From assembly GCA_013178305.1 (NCBI GenBank), contig JABLXB010000003.1, positions 1 through 64,000 of the forward strand: DNA of 64,000 nt, read 5' to 3'. Numbering within the stretch: the first letter of the stretch is position 1; each line of letters opens with the position of its first letter. Below are positions 14,950-22,875 of this stretch, one piece after another. A program made the translations under genes and the position numbers. The notes under the pieces are model-generated. The model was not told the DNA's origin. It was given only the letters and a program-made list of their open reading frames with translations, and searched no databases. This DNA comes from Bacillota bacterium. Its GTDB lineage: Bacteria > Bacillota > Sulfobacillia > JABLXB01.

Positions 14950-15912
14950 CTAGTCGGCGAATGCTGGTGATGGACATTTCAGGATGTATTCGACCAGGTC
15001 GTCGATGTTCGCGACCGCCAGCGCCACGCTGGAGTCGGCGGCGCCGTAGTACATGTAGAGTTCCCGCGTTTTCTCGTTGAGCGTTACCCCTGTTGGGAAC
15101 GTTACGCCGGGTACGTCCCCCCTCTGTTCGTAGACCTCCTGGGGGCTGAAAACCCATTCGTCACTGCGCCTGAGCACTCGCCACGGCTCGTCGAGGTCAA
15201 GCAGGGCCAGTCCCACGCGATACAGCAGGCCGGCTGCGGTCGCCCGCACCCCGTGGTAGATTACGAGCCAGCCCTCGGGCGTCTCTATGGGCGGGGGCCC
15301 CAGCCCGACCCTGTTGTTGTCCCAGCAACCGGGGCGGACCGGTATGAGGACCTGGTGCCGTCCCCAGAATTCGAGGTCTGGAGACATCGCGATCCATATG
15401 TGGGCTTCGCCCCGTATTATCGGCCTGTGTATCAGGGCGAACAACCCGCCGATGCGCCTGGGGAAAAGGGACGCGTCCTTGTCTTCGGGCGGTAACAGCG
15501 CGCCGAACCTCTTGAAATTCACGAAATCTCTGGTCGTCGCAAGCGATACGACGGGACCGCCTCTCGAGAACGAGGTGTAGGTGATTGCATACTCGCCGAG
15601 TTCTCTCACCCAGACCGCGCGCGGATCCTCGGTCCCCCAGTGCTCCTCGTGGTAATCCGGGTCCGGATAGAACGTCGGTCTTGGATCGATTCGCCAGTCT
15701 GTCTTGCCATCCCTGCTGCGGGCGGCGGTGAGGTGCGAATTCCCGCGAAGGTCCTCAACCCGCACGAGTAGCAGCGTTTCGTCATTGAACCGCACTGCGG
15801 CGGGGTTGAAAACGGCGCTCACAGAGTACGGCCAGGAGCGCCTCGTCAGTATAGGATTGCCTTCGTACCTGCGGAATAGAGAAGTGGGGTCAGTGCTTCT
15901 GTGAGATGACAT
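14950..15912 (-). CDS. GH130 family glycoside phosphorylase
   Basis: About 320 residues with a five-bladed beta-propeller pattern typical of GH130. Markers are NPILTR, FNPAAVRFNDETLLLVRVED, the catalytic-region Asp of GTEDPRAV, SLFPRRIGG, and WDNNRVGLGPPPIETPEGWL, with YHGV following. GH130 enzymes phosphorolyse beta-mannosides (for example mannosyl-glucose or beta-1,2-mannobiose) to mannose-1-phosphate. That product would feed the ManC reaction encoded nearby. It precedes the GT4 gene by 60 bases on the same strand and is probably co-transcribed. Three start codons (15924, 15921, 15912) are possible; 15912 has the best spacing from GGGAG. The exact substrate cannot be read from sequence. Confidence 0.88.
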   Translation of the reverse strand: MSSHRSTDPTSLFRRYEGNPILTRRSWPYSVSAVFNPAAVRFNDETLLLVRVEDLRGNSHLTAARSRDGKTDWRIDPRPTFYPDPDYHEEHWGTEDPRAVWVRELGEYAITYTSFSRGGPVVSLATTRDFVNFKRFGALLPPEDKDASLFPRRIGGLFALIHRPIIRGEAHIWIAMSPDLEFWGRHQVLIPVRPGCWDNNRVGLGPPPIETPEGWLVIYHGVRATAAGLLYRVGLALLDLDEPWRVLRRSDEWVFSPQEVYEQRGDVPGVTFPTGVTLNEKTRELYMYYGAADSSVALAVANIDDLVEYILKCPSPAFAD

Positions 15913-16061
15913 ACGGCACATCACTCCCGGGGTTTAGTCTGGCGCGGGCCAGGCCGCAAATTGCGGGTCGAAAGATGGTGAGGGAGATTCGACTATACTG
16001 CGCCTATTCCTGCTTATGATAGGCCGTCGCAGGATGTGCTATGCCGATCGCCGCCTGGCTT

Positions 16062-17018
16062 TCAATCGCCCTTCCGCGCATGCCTGACGCTGATGGCCTT
16101 CCCGTCGGTTTCGACCACGACCGTCCCGTGCAGGTCCGTCCTGTATACCCTGGCCCCGGCCGCGTGGAGCCTGGCCAGCGTCCGCTCGGATGGGTGGCCG
16201 AACGCGTTGCCGGCGCCCACCGAGATGATGGCGTAAGACGGCGAGACGGCCTTGAGGAATCCGGCCGAACTCGACGTGCCGCTCCCGTGGTGGCCGACCT
16301 TCAACACGTCAGCGCGGGGTGAGACCTCCGAGGCCAGGAGCATCTCCTGCTCGGACCTGGCTCCCGCGTCTCCTGTCAGGAGGATGATTGCGTCTCCGTA
16401 CTCGATCCGCGCGACGGCCGACCAGTCGTTGAGTTCGGCGTAGTTCTTGCCCGAAGGGGCGATGAAGGAGATCGAAAGGCCCCCGGTGTCGAGCACTCTC
16501 ACTCCTTTCCGGGCCTCGTTCACCTTGAGGTCGCGCTTTTTCAGTTCGCGCAGGAATTCCTCGTAGTGCGCCGAGGTGTGACCCGTCTTCGGCATGTAGA
16601 CGTCGCCCACTGCAAACGCCCTGACGACCTCGGCCATCCCGCCTATGTGGTCGGAGTGCGGGTGCGTGGCCACCAGGTAGTCTATCTTACTGACCCCTTC
16701 CGCCTTCAGGTACGCGACGACTACCTTACCCTTGCCGGGCTCGGCGGCGTCGACCAGCATGGTCCTTCCATCCGGGAGCTTCACTAGTATGCCGTCGCCC
16801 TGGCCCACGTCTATTACGTGAACCGACAGGGCCGGGCGCGCCGGCTCAGCGGGTGTGGACGGGGGAGGAGCGGGGGAGGACGGCGGTTTTTCGGCGGCGC
16901 CTGGACCCGGCGACGCGCCGGGCGGCGCGGGCGCTGGGACGAAGCAGCCCGGCAGAAGCGTCAGCAGCAAGACGATTACGAGACAGATCCGGCCGTGCGA
17001 GTACAGGAATCGCTTCAT
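16062..17018 (-). CDS. ComEC/Rec2-like metallo-beta-lactamase lipoprotein
   Basis: This 318-residue protein has a lipoprotein signal (LLTLLPGC, Cys near residue 25), then a Pro/Ala/Gly-rich linker to about residue 60. Next comes a metallo-beta-lactamase domain like the C-terminal domain of ComEC. VIDVGQGDGILV is followed by the metal motif THPHSDHIGG, LLTGDAG and KVGHHGS. Secreted proteins of this type are nucleases or phosphodiesterases in DNA uptake or cell-surface nucleotide metabolism; the exact substrate is unknown. The gene follows DUF3006 by 21 bases. DUF3006 proteins are often encoded beside such lipoproteins, which supports a joint function. Confidence 0.85.
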   Translation of the reverse strand: MKRFLYSHGRICLVIVLLLTLLPGCFVPAPAPPGASPGPGAAEKPPSSPAPPPSTPAEPARPALSVHVIDVGQGDGILVKLPDGRTMLVDAAEPGKGKVVVAYLKAEGVSKIDYLVATHPHSDHIGGMAEVVRAFAVGDVYMPKTGHTSAHYEEFLRELKKRDLKVNEARKGVRVLDTGGLSISFIAPSGKNYAELNDWSAVARIEYGDAIILLTGDAGARSEQEMLLASEVSPRADVLKVGHHGSGTSSSAGFLKAVSPSYAIISVGAGNAFGHPSERTLARLHAAGARVYRTDLHGTVVVETDGKAISVRHARKGD

Positions 17019-17039
17019 GGGCGCCCTCCGGGAGCGGAG

Positions 17040-17261
17040 CTACTTGAACAGTTCTGCCTCCAGTGTTCTTATGCTCTCGCGACGTCGTTTAGTGCTTGCC
17101 GCGTCTACATCGAGGCTGAACCGCAGGACGTCGCCTTCCTTTGCGCCGGGCGGGATTACCGACCTCGGAACGCTGAACGGTGTGCCCGCCAGTTCCAACA
17201 CGGCCCAGTCACCCTCAAAACGGTCGATAATGAGATAATCACGGGTCAACGGCGATTCCAC
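17040..17261 (-). CDS. DUF3006 domain protein
   Basis: A 73-residue protein with the DUF3006 pattern: LIIDRFEGDWAVLE, then V.RS.IPPGAKEGDVL, and a basic helical C-terminus. It is a small beta-rich domain of unknown function that is usually found next to ComEC-like metallo-beta-lactamase proteins, as here. The GTG at 17261 lies inside the 3' end of the HD-GYP remnant; a TTG four codons later has better ribosome-site spacing (AGGCAGGTGG). It was probably once translationally coupled to the intact upstream gene. Confidence 0.8.
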   Translation of the reverse strand: MESPLTRDYLIIDRFEGDWAVLELAGTPFSVPRSVIPPGAKEGDVLRFSLDVDAASTKRRRESIRTLEAELFK

Positions 17262-17385
17262 CTGCCTTCATGTGGCGTCGCACCGGGGTATTCCACTGCC
17301 CGGCAGTCAGCAAGATGAACCCCTCGATGACACCCGGGTCGAACTGGGCCCCGGAGCTGCGCCGCAATTTCGTTATAGCCGCAAC
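17246..17385 (-). pseudogene. HD-GYP-type C-terminal remnant
   Basis: On the minus strand the frame reads ITKLRRSSGAQFDPGVIEGF before a stop at 17246. This resembles the final helix of HD-GYP c-di-GMP phosphodiesterase domains (..LRR.AGTQFDP.VVEAF). A TAA lies immediately upstream in the same frame (17388-17386), and no further HD-GYP sequence is found in the next 100 bases. It is a leftover C-terminus of about 46 codons. Confidence 0.45.
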
Positions 17386-17495
17386 TTATGTGGTGTTTCA
17401 AGACCCGCACTCACTGTTCCTTCAGCACAATCAGTTGAAAGAGCACCACACGGGTGCTCTTGTCGGGGTCGTTCAGCCGGACACAGCGGAGCATG

Positions 17496-17639
17496 TCACG
17501 GTTTCTCGGCGATCGCATGGAGCGTATCAGCTATGTCCTTCATAAGCCAGAGCAACGGGACGGTCATAAGCACGGAAACGAGCGCGAGCATTCCCATCCC
17601 CATGGCTCCCCGCCCCCTGTGCCGCATACCCATCATCAT
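17496..17639 (-). CDS. small Met-rich single-pass membrane protein
   Basis: A 47-residue frame starts at ATG 17639, 8 bases after GGGGAGGTG. It begins with a Met/Arg/Gly-rich stretch (MMMGMRHRGRG) and has one hydrophobic segment (MLALVSVLMTVPLLWLM). It ends in an amphipathic acidic tail (KDIADTLHAIAEKP). I do not recognise a family. The strong ribosome site and clear membrane segment argue for a real gene. No adjacent partner suggests its role. Confidence 0.55.
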   Translation of the reverse strand: MMMGMRHRGRGAMGMGMLALVSVLMTVPLLWLMKDIADTLHAIAEKP

Positions 17640-17821
17640 GTCAAAACACCTCCCCGGTTATTGTTGACCTTTCGCCGGGGCGCAAACAGGCGACTTGATG
17701 GCATCCAATCCAATCCGTGGGTTCGGTACGCCGCAAAGGTATTCGAGATACCGACGGCGAAAAGCGGCTTCAGGGACCTCAGGCTGCGAGTTCGCGGGGT
17801 TTCGTCAGGCGGTGCGGGCAA

Positions 17822-18238
17822 TTGAGAATAGCGGTTGTCGACGGTCAGGGTGGCGGAATAGGCAAGATTATAGTTGCCCGGCTCAAGCAAGATTTGAGCG
17901 GCGCCGAACTCATCGCGTTGGGCACCAATGCACTCGCCACGGCGGCCATGCTGAAAGCGGGCGCTGATCACGGAGCCACGGGCGAGAACGCGATTGTTCA
18001 AACGGCTGCCGCGGTGGACGTCATCGCCGGTTGCCTCGGAATAGTCCTGGCGCATTCGATGTACGGCGAACTCACTCCCAGGATGGCCGAGGCGATTGCG
18101 AAAAGCAGGGCCAGGAAGGTCCTGTTGCCGGTCAATCGTTGCGGTGTCGATGTTGTAGGTATTGGACAGGAGACCCTGCCGGAGCTGGTCGGCCGGCTGG
18201 TCGAAATGATACGGGGTGAAGCCGGCGGCGCGCTGTAA
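17822..18238 (+). CDS. DUF3842 family protein
   Basis: A 138-residue protein that starts at TTG 17822 with LRIAVVDGQGGGIGK, a glycine-rich nucleotide-binding-like loop. It continues with ALGTNALATAAMLKAGAD, GATGENAIV and a conserved SRARKVLLPVNRCG segment. This is the DUF3842 pattern, found in anaerobic Bacillota and of unknown function. The upstream frame to 17717 has no family similarity and was not used. The leader (17700-17820) has a small hairpin (GGTAT/ATACC at 17739-17753) inside a CGCCG/CGGCG stem but matches no riboswitch I know. Confidence 0.8.
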   Translation: MRIAVVDGQGGGIGKIIVARLKQDLSGAELIALGTNALATAAMLKAGADHGATGENAIVQTAAAVDVIAGCLGIVLAHSMYGELTPRMAEAIAKSRARKVLLPVNRCGVDVVGIGQETLPELVGRLVEMIRGEAGGAL

Positions 18239-18410
18239 AGGACGAGCCAGCGCGGACGCCGGCCACGGCCGCGCGTGCGGTAAGTTGGGAATAATACCAG
18301 CGGTAGAAGGGAATGGAAGGGGTTCGAGGAACTCATACATCCAGGAGGCGAGACCCCATTTGAGTAGCCGGCGCGTGTGCGCGGCTGATGGTAGCTCAGC
18401 GGGAGCACCA

Positions 18411-18524
18411 CGGATCCGCGAGAAGTTCCAGGCGATACTCCACGAGACTTTGCATGCCGCAAAGCGGGTCTACGGCGAGCGGCTTGTCAGCCTACTCGTG
18501 TTCGGGTCCGTGGGGCGCGTCTGA
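18411..18524 (+). pseudogene. truncated minimal nucleotidyltransferase (MNT) fragment
   Basis: The last ~37 codons of an open frame read REKFQAILHETLHAAKRVYGERLVSLLVFGSVGR and then stop. This is the N-terminal helix and first strand of a minimal nucleotidyltransferase ending in the GSxGR motif, interrupted before the catalytic DxD. No start codon with a ribosome site precedes it. A broken gene is the simplest reading. Confidence 0.5.
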
Positions 18525-18535
18525 GCCTCCTTGAC

Positions 18536-19717
18536 CTACAGTAGCATCCTCTCAACAGCCCGCACGTATATCCTCGCAGCATCGAGCATCTTGTCGATCT
18601 CGACGTATTCATCCGGCTGGTGCGCAAGCGCGGGGTCCCCCGGTCCGCAGATTATCGACGGAGCGCCGAGCGCCGGGACGAAAACCGCCGCCTCGGTCGC
18701 GAATGGGACAGCCCCAGGGGTAAGCCTCTGGCCAGTGACGCCGGCGACCGCATCGATGAATAACCGCACCGCGGGGTGATCGGGAGCGGTCTCGACCGCC
18801 GGCAGGTCGTGGACGGCCCTGACTGACCCCCTGAACGACTGATCTGTGGCCTCCGCATCCGAGAGGAGGCGCTCCACCTGTTCGAGTATCCCGGCGTGGG
18901 ACTGCCCGGGCACGGTGCGCATGTCGACCGTCGCCACGCAGCGGTCGGGCACGACGTTCGTCTTTACGCCGCCCGCAATCGTGTTGATGCTGCGAGTGAA
19001 TCCGCCCAGCAGCGGATGCCTGGTAAACGGGATATCGAGCCGGTCAAGCCGCTGAAGCAGCGGGAGCATCATCATTATCGCGTTTTTGCCCAGGTGAGGC
19101 GTGGAGCCGTGAGCGGTCTTGCCGCAGGTGGTGATCTCCAGCCAGAACAGCCCACGCTCCGCTACACCGATCCGGTTGTCGGTCGGTTCCGCTATGATGA
19201 TCGCCTGTGCGCCCGCGAGGTCGTGCTCCACCACCAGCGCCTTCGCGCCGGACATATCCACTTCCTCTCCTGCTGTCGCCGTCAGCACGATGTCCCCGCG
19301 GAGCGGCGGACCCGCCTCGGCGATCGCCTTCAGGGCCACCATCATGGCGGCAAGCCCGCCCTTCATGTCGGCCGAACCACGCCCCCAAACCCTGCTGGAC
19401 TGGATCGTACCTTCGAATGGATCGACAGCCCACTTCTGCGTACCCGCGGGGACCACATCCAGGTGGCCGTTGAAGACCACTGCGGGGGCGTCACCCCGGC
19501 CCCTCAGCCTGCACAACGCGGTTGCCCGCGAATCACCGTGTTCCAGCAGTCGTCCCTCGAATCCGTATCTGCCGAGGAAATTGACGACGTATTCCGCGGC
19601 CGCCTTCTCGTCACCCGGCGGGTTGACGGTGTTGATCCGGACGAGGTCGCGGCACACGCCCGTAACGAGGTTGGCGTCGAGCCTTTGCAGGAACCCGAAT
19701 TCCCTTTGCCTGGCCAT
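18536..19717 (-). CDS. M20 family metallopeptidase (ArgE/DapE/CPG2-like)
   Basis: A 393-residue zinc-dependent amidohydrolase. Motifs in order are FNGHLDVVPAG (metal His plus Asp), GRGSADMKGG (bridging Asp), AGEEVDMSG (catalytic Glu-Glu), AEPTDNRIG, and a dimerisation domain with KTAHGSTPHLGKN. The C-terminal metal His lies in LAHQPDEYVEI. The family cleaves N-acyl groups or small peptides (acetylornithine, succinyl-diaminopimelate, carboxypeptidase G). I cannot choose the substrate. The start is ATG 19717 with GAGGTG upstream. A longer open frame to 20176 is antisense to the B3/B4 gene and was rejected. It is divergent from the B3/B4 gene across 154 bases. Confidence 0.88.
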   Translation of the reverse strand: MARQREFGFLQRLDANLVTGVCRDLVRINTVNPPGDEKAAAEYVVNFLGRYGFEGRLLEHGDSRATALCRLRGRGDAPAVVFNGHLDVVPAGTQKWAVDPFEGTIQSSRVWGRGSADMKGGLAAMMVALKAIAEAGPPLRGDIVLTATAGEEVDMSGAKALVVEHDLAGAQAIIIAEPTDNRIGVAERGLFWLEITTCGKTAHGSTPHLGKNAIMMMLPLLQRLDRLDIPFTRHPLLGGFTRSINTIAGGVKTNVVPDRCVATVDMRTVPGQSHAGILEQVERLLSDAEATDQSFRGSVRAVHDLPAVETAPDHPAVRLFIDAVAGVTGQRLTPGAVPFATEAAVFVPALGAPSIICGPGDPALAHQPDEYVEIDKMLDAARIYVRAVERMLL

Positions 19718-19871
19718 ATCCGCACACCTCAAATTAATCAGGATTATGGCCATAATATTCCAGGGGAGGCGTCGTTTCCCTCCAGGCCCGGCGTCACGGC
19801 GGTGCCGGCTTGTGCGAGGTCCGCGTGAAGCGCTAATATGTAAGCGTCGGCATGGACAGGAGGAAACCCCG

Positions 19872-20594
19872 ATGCCCGTATTTCGCGTAAGCCGTGAACT
19901 GTTCGCCGCGTTCCCCGAGGCGTGTTTCGGGGTGGTGGCGGCGGAGGGGATCCCGCCAAGGGAGCCCGACCCGTCCCTCGAATCCGCGCTCCGCGCCGAA
20001 TGCGATAAATTGCGGGGGCTCTTCAAGAGCGTACAGGATGTGCGTGAGCACCCCGGCGTGGCTGCGTGGCGGGATGCGTTCACCAGGCTCGGCTGGAATC
20101 CCAACCGCTTCCCGAGCTCGATCGAGGCTTTGCTCAGCAGGCTGGCGAAGGGCGGGGGACTGCCCAGCATCAACAACGTGGTTAACGGCGCGAACGTAGT
20201 GTCCTTACGTCACGTGGTGCCTATCGGAGCGCATGACATCGATTCGTTCGCAGGTGACGTGGAGATAAGACCCTCGCGGGATGACGACACGTTCACCCCG
20301 TTCGGCTCGGCCGGATTCGAGGTTGTCCCGCCCGGCGAGATGGTTTACGTAAGCGGCAATCAGATACGTACTCGCAGGTGGGTCTGGAGGCAGAGCGAAA
20401 ACGGCAAGATAACGGCATCTTCCGGACGGGTGTTCTTCCCGATCGACGGGTTTTACGGAAAGACCTCGGATCAGGTGCGCGCGGCCAGGGAGGACCTCGC
20501 ATCGCTGTGCAAAACGGTACTTGAGGCGGCCCTCGTGACGGAGTTCTGGGTTGATGCGGGGTCACCCGAGGCGGACTTGAGCGTTGGAGTGTGA
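19872..20594 (+). CDS. B3/B4 (tRNA-binding) domain protein
   Basis: A 240-residue protein of the B3/B4 domain family, found in the beta subunit of phenylalanyl-tRNA synthetase and in stand-alone proteins. It shows FPEACFGVV near the start, WRDAFTRLGWNPNRFPSS, and the conserved LPSINNVVNGANVVSLRHVVPIGAHD. Stand-alone members are proposed to hydrolyse mischarged tRNA or to act on non-protein amino acids; the role here is open. ATG 19872 follows AGGAGG. It is three bases from the transporter gene and is probably translated with it. Confidence 0.82.
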   Translation: MPVFRVSRELFAAFPEACFGVVAAEGIPPREPDPSLESALRAECDKLRGLFKSVQDVREHPGVAAWRDAFTRLGWNPNRFPSSIEALLSRLAKGGGLPSINNVVNGANVVSLRHVVPIGAHDIDSFAGDVEIRPSRDDDTFTPFGSAGFEVVPPGEMVYVSGNQIRTRRWVWRQSENGKITASSGRVFFPIDGFYGKTSDQVRAAREDLASLCKTVLEAALVTEFWVDAGSPEADLSVGV

Positions 20595-20597
20595 GAT

Positions 20598-22193
20598 TTG
20601 ACCGGAGGCATTCGCGCGGTTTTCGCATCGTTGCCACTGCTCGTAGTACTGGCCGGAATGCTCAGCCTTGGGTGGAACGCCTCCAAGGCGGGCGCGGCAG
20701 GCTGGGTCACAGCCATGGGAGTCGCTGCAACCGCGTACTGCCTCAACCTGTCCAACCTCGCGATCGCAAACGCGAAGGGCATGAGCCTCGCGGTGTTCAT
20801 CATCACTATTATCTGGGGCGCCTCACTGCTGTACAACATCGTGCGCGGTGGCGGCGGCGTCAGGGTCATCTCCCGCGGCGTGTCCCTGCTCGGTGGGACC
20901 CCCGTCGCTGAGGCGCTCATCCTCGCGTGGTGCTTCACAGGGGTAATGCAGGGCATCGGCGGCTTCGGCGTGCCCGTGGTCGTTATATCCCCGATACTGG
21001 CGGAGCGGGGTTTCCCGCCGCTGGCGGCTGTGACGGCGACGTTGCTCGGTCATTCGTGGTCGATTAACTTCGGCTCCATGGCGACGTCCTACTGGGCTAT
21101 ACAGCTTGTGACCGGCCTTCCGAAAACCGCACTTGCCCATCAGTCGGCGGTAATGGCCGTTGTACCCATCCTGCTCACAGGCCTGGGTGTGGCGTATATC
21201 GCCGGTGGACGACGGGGCCTTCTCGAGAACACCGTGGTTGTCGTGGTCACTGGATCTGCGATGGCGCTCACGCAATGGGCTGTGGTTACGAACGGGGTCC
21301 CCGAAGGCGGCGCCATCATTTCGGGCGCTGTGGGGTGCCTGACTGTGTTCCTATTATCGAATCTTTGTGCCCCCCGGGGCTGGCGGCGGGGCGCCGGCCC
21401 GCAGGCGGTGGATGGGTGTGCAGCGGCGGAGGCGTGCGCGCTGCCGGCCGCCCCATGGTGGGTTACGCTCGCGCCTTACCTGGCGATGGTCGTGATGCTC
21501 GTGATGGCTCAGGTCCCCGCCGTCAAGACCGGCCTGAAGAGCTTTGGCTGGGGACTCTCGTACCCGGGCTACACCACTCCGCTTGGCCTCGTGGTCAAGC
21601 CGGAGGTACGATACAGCTGGATCGGGCTGGTGAGTCACCCGGCGCCGGTACTCCTGATCGCTACCGCGCTCGGCGTGGCGATCTACCGTGCATGCGGGCT
21701 GATGACTCCGGACGCTATCCGCCAGGCGTGGAACGATTCTCTCAGGCAATGCCTGCCTGCCGCATTGTCGACGGCGTTCCTCGTAATGATGGCGCTGATA
21801 ATGAACGATTCCGGCATGACGACCGACCTGGCCGTGGCGTTCGCATGGTTATCCGGCAGGTTCTTTCCAGTGATATCGCCGCTACTGGGGGGCCTCGGTA
21901 GCTTCCTGTCGGGCAGCAACGCGAGCTCGAACGTCCTTTTCGGGAAGTTCCAGGTTGAGACCGCGAGGGCGCTGGGCATGGACCCGGTGGTGTTGGCGGC
22001 CGCCCAGACCGTGGGTGGGTCAGTGGGGAGCCTGGTCGCGCCGTCCAAGATCGTCCTGGGCGCCGCCACAGTAGGCCTCGAGGGGTGCGAGGGCCGCCTC
22101 ATGAGGGATGCGTTGCTGTACAGCGTCCCGGTCATCGTGGCAACCGGCGTGCTGTGCATGATAATCGCGTCACGGACCGTGGTTGTGAGGTGA
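20598..22193 (+). CDS. L-lactate permease family transporter (LctP)
   Basis: A 531-residue membrane protein of the lactate permease family (TC 2.A.14) with about 12-14 hydrophobic helices. Conserved patterns are GVMQGIGGFGVPVVV, LLGHSWSINFGSMATSY, GSFLSGSNASSNVLFG and VGGSVGSLVAPSKIVLG; the last two are the repeated signature of the family. Members import lactate or glycolate with protons. Co-occurrence with a peptidase and a B3/B4 protein does not define the substrate. The start is TTG 20598. Confidence 0.88.
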   Translation: MTGGIRAVFASLPLLVVLAGMLSLGWNASKAGAAGWVTAMGVAATAYCLNLSNLAIANAKGMSLAVFIITIIWGASLLYNIVRGGGGVRVISRGVSLLGGTPVAEALILAWCFTGVMQGIGGFGVPVVVISPILAERGFPPLAAVTATLLGHSWSINFGSMATSYWAIQLVTGLPKTALAHQSAVMAVVPILLTGLGVAYIAGGRRGLLENTVVVVVTGSAMALTQWAVVTNGVPEGGAIISGAVGCLTVFLLSNLCAPRGWRRGAGPQAVDGCAAAEACALPAAPWWVTLAPYLAMVVMLVMAQVPAVKTGLKSFGWGLSYPGYTTPLGLVVKPEVRYSWIGLVSHPAPVLLIATALGVAIYRACGLMTPDAIRQAWNDSLRQCLPAALSTAFLVMMALIMNDSGMTTDLAVAFAWLSGRFFPVISPLLGGLGSFLSGSNASSNVLFGKFQVETARALGMDPVVLAAAQTVGGSVGSLVAPSKIVLGAATVGLEGCEGRLMRDALLYSVPVIVATGVLCMIIASRTVVVR

Positions 22194-22381
22194 TGCCCAT
22201 GCTCAGACTGCCTTGCCCTGGCCCTGTTTCCCGGCTGGTCCTCCTCGTGGGGTCTTTCCCACTCCTCTACTACGGTGGAACGCGTGGCGTGACGTGGTGC
22301 GCCGTTATCGGTACTGCTCTAGCGGTTTACACGGCCGCCTTGTGCATCTTCCGGCCGGGGGACTGCGCGAAGGACCGCTAG
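22193..22381 (+). CDS. small two-helix membrane protein
   Basis: A 62-residue protein starting at ATG 22193, which overlaps the TGA stop of the lactate-permease gene by one base, so it is probably translationally coupled. It has two hydrophobic segments (VLLVGSFPLLYYGG and AVIGTALAVYTAALCIF) and a short charged C-terminus. I do not recognise the family. It may be an accessory subunit of the transporter. Confidence 0.6.
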   Translation: MPMLRLPCPGPVSRLVLLVGSFPLLYYGGTRGVTWCAVIGTALAVYTAALCIFRPGDCAKDR

Positions 22382-22485
22382 GAGACCCCTGGCCCCGTTA
22401 ACCCTCACCCGACCGACCGTGCTGTCAACCAATGCAGGCCCGCACACGCCCGCTGACATTGGCTCCATTCATGCCTCGCCGATCA

Positions 22486-22515
22486 TTGACATGCACGACA
22501 TTACTTGGATATAAT
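22486..22515 (+). promoter_or_regulatory. consensus sigma-A promoter of vapBC
   Basis: TTGACA (22486-22491) and TATAAT (22510-22515) are both perfect, with an 18-bp spacer. ACATGCA occurs at 22490 within the spacer and again as ACATGCATGC just after the -10 (from 22526), a plausible pair of RHH antitoxin contacts. Confidence 0.8.
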
Positions 22516-22554
22516 GAACACAGCGACATGCATGCGCATAATGAAGGGACGGCA

Positions 22555-22875
22555 ATGAGCATGGAAAGGCGACCGCTCCAGGTGTACCTAGACGAACGCC
22601 AGATCGAGTTGCTCAGGGACATCGCGGAGAGAAGGAAAACGTCCATGGCCGACATCGTCAGGGAGAGCATAGCCCAGTACTTCGCCAGCTTGCCCCTCGA
22701 GGACGACCCCGCGATGAGAATAATCGGCCTCGGAAGGTCGGACGTGACGGACGGGCCCGAGAACCACGATTACTACGTCGCCGAGCACGTCATGGCCAAG
22801 TTCGATGGGGGCGGGGATAGCGCCACCGGGGACCGGAAAGCTGGCCGGCCACCAGTGAAAGGGGGGCGCCGGTGA
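22555..22875 (+). CDS. ribbon-helix-helix antitoxin (VapB/CopG-like)
   Basis: A 106-residue protein. The N-terminal strand RPLQVYLDERQIELL and helices ERRKTSMADIVRESIAQY form a ribbon-helix-helix DNA-binding unit. The C-terminal ~50 residues are acidic/flexible and end in a Gly/Arg-rich tail, the usual toxin-wrapping segment. It would neutralise the PIN toxin encoded next and repress the shared promoter. The start at 22555 follows GAAGGGA; an ATG at 22528 is also possible. It overlaps the vapC GTG start by four bases. Confidence 0.85.
   Translation: MSMERRPLQVYLDERQIELLRDIAERRKTSMADIVRESIAQYFASLPLEDDPAMRIIGLGRSDVTDGPENHDYYVAEHVMAKFDGGGDSATGDRKAGRPPVKGGRR

Noticed and set aside
17636-18340. 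234-residue minus-strand open frame
   Set aside because: It is antisense to the DUF3842 gene and has no recognisable motif; it is a GC-rich shadow frame.
18385-18420. tRNA-like segment GGTAGCTCAGCGGGAGC
   Set aside because: It resembles a tRNA D-arm, but no acceptor stem, anticodon arm or T-arm follows at the right spacing. It lies just before a nucleotidyltransferase fragment.
19718-20176. 154-codon upstream extension of the M20 peptidase frame
   Set aside because: It is antisense to the B3/B4 gene and has no family similarity; ATG 19717 has a good ribosome site and starts at the family boundary.
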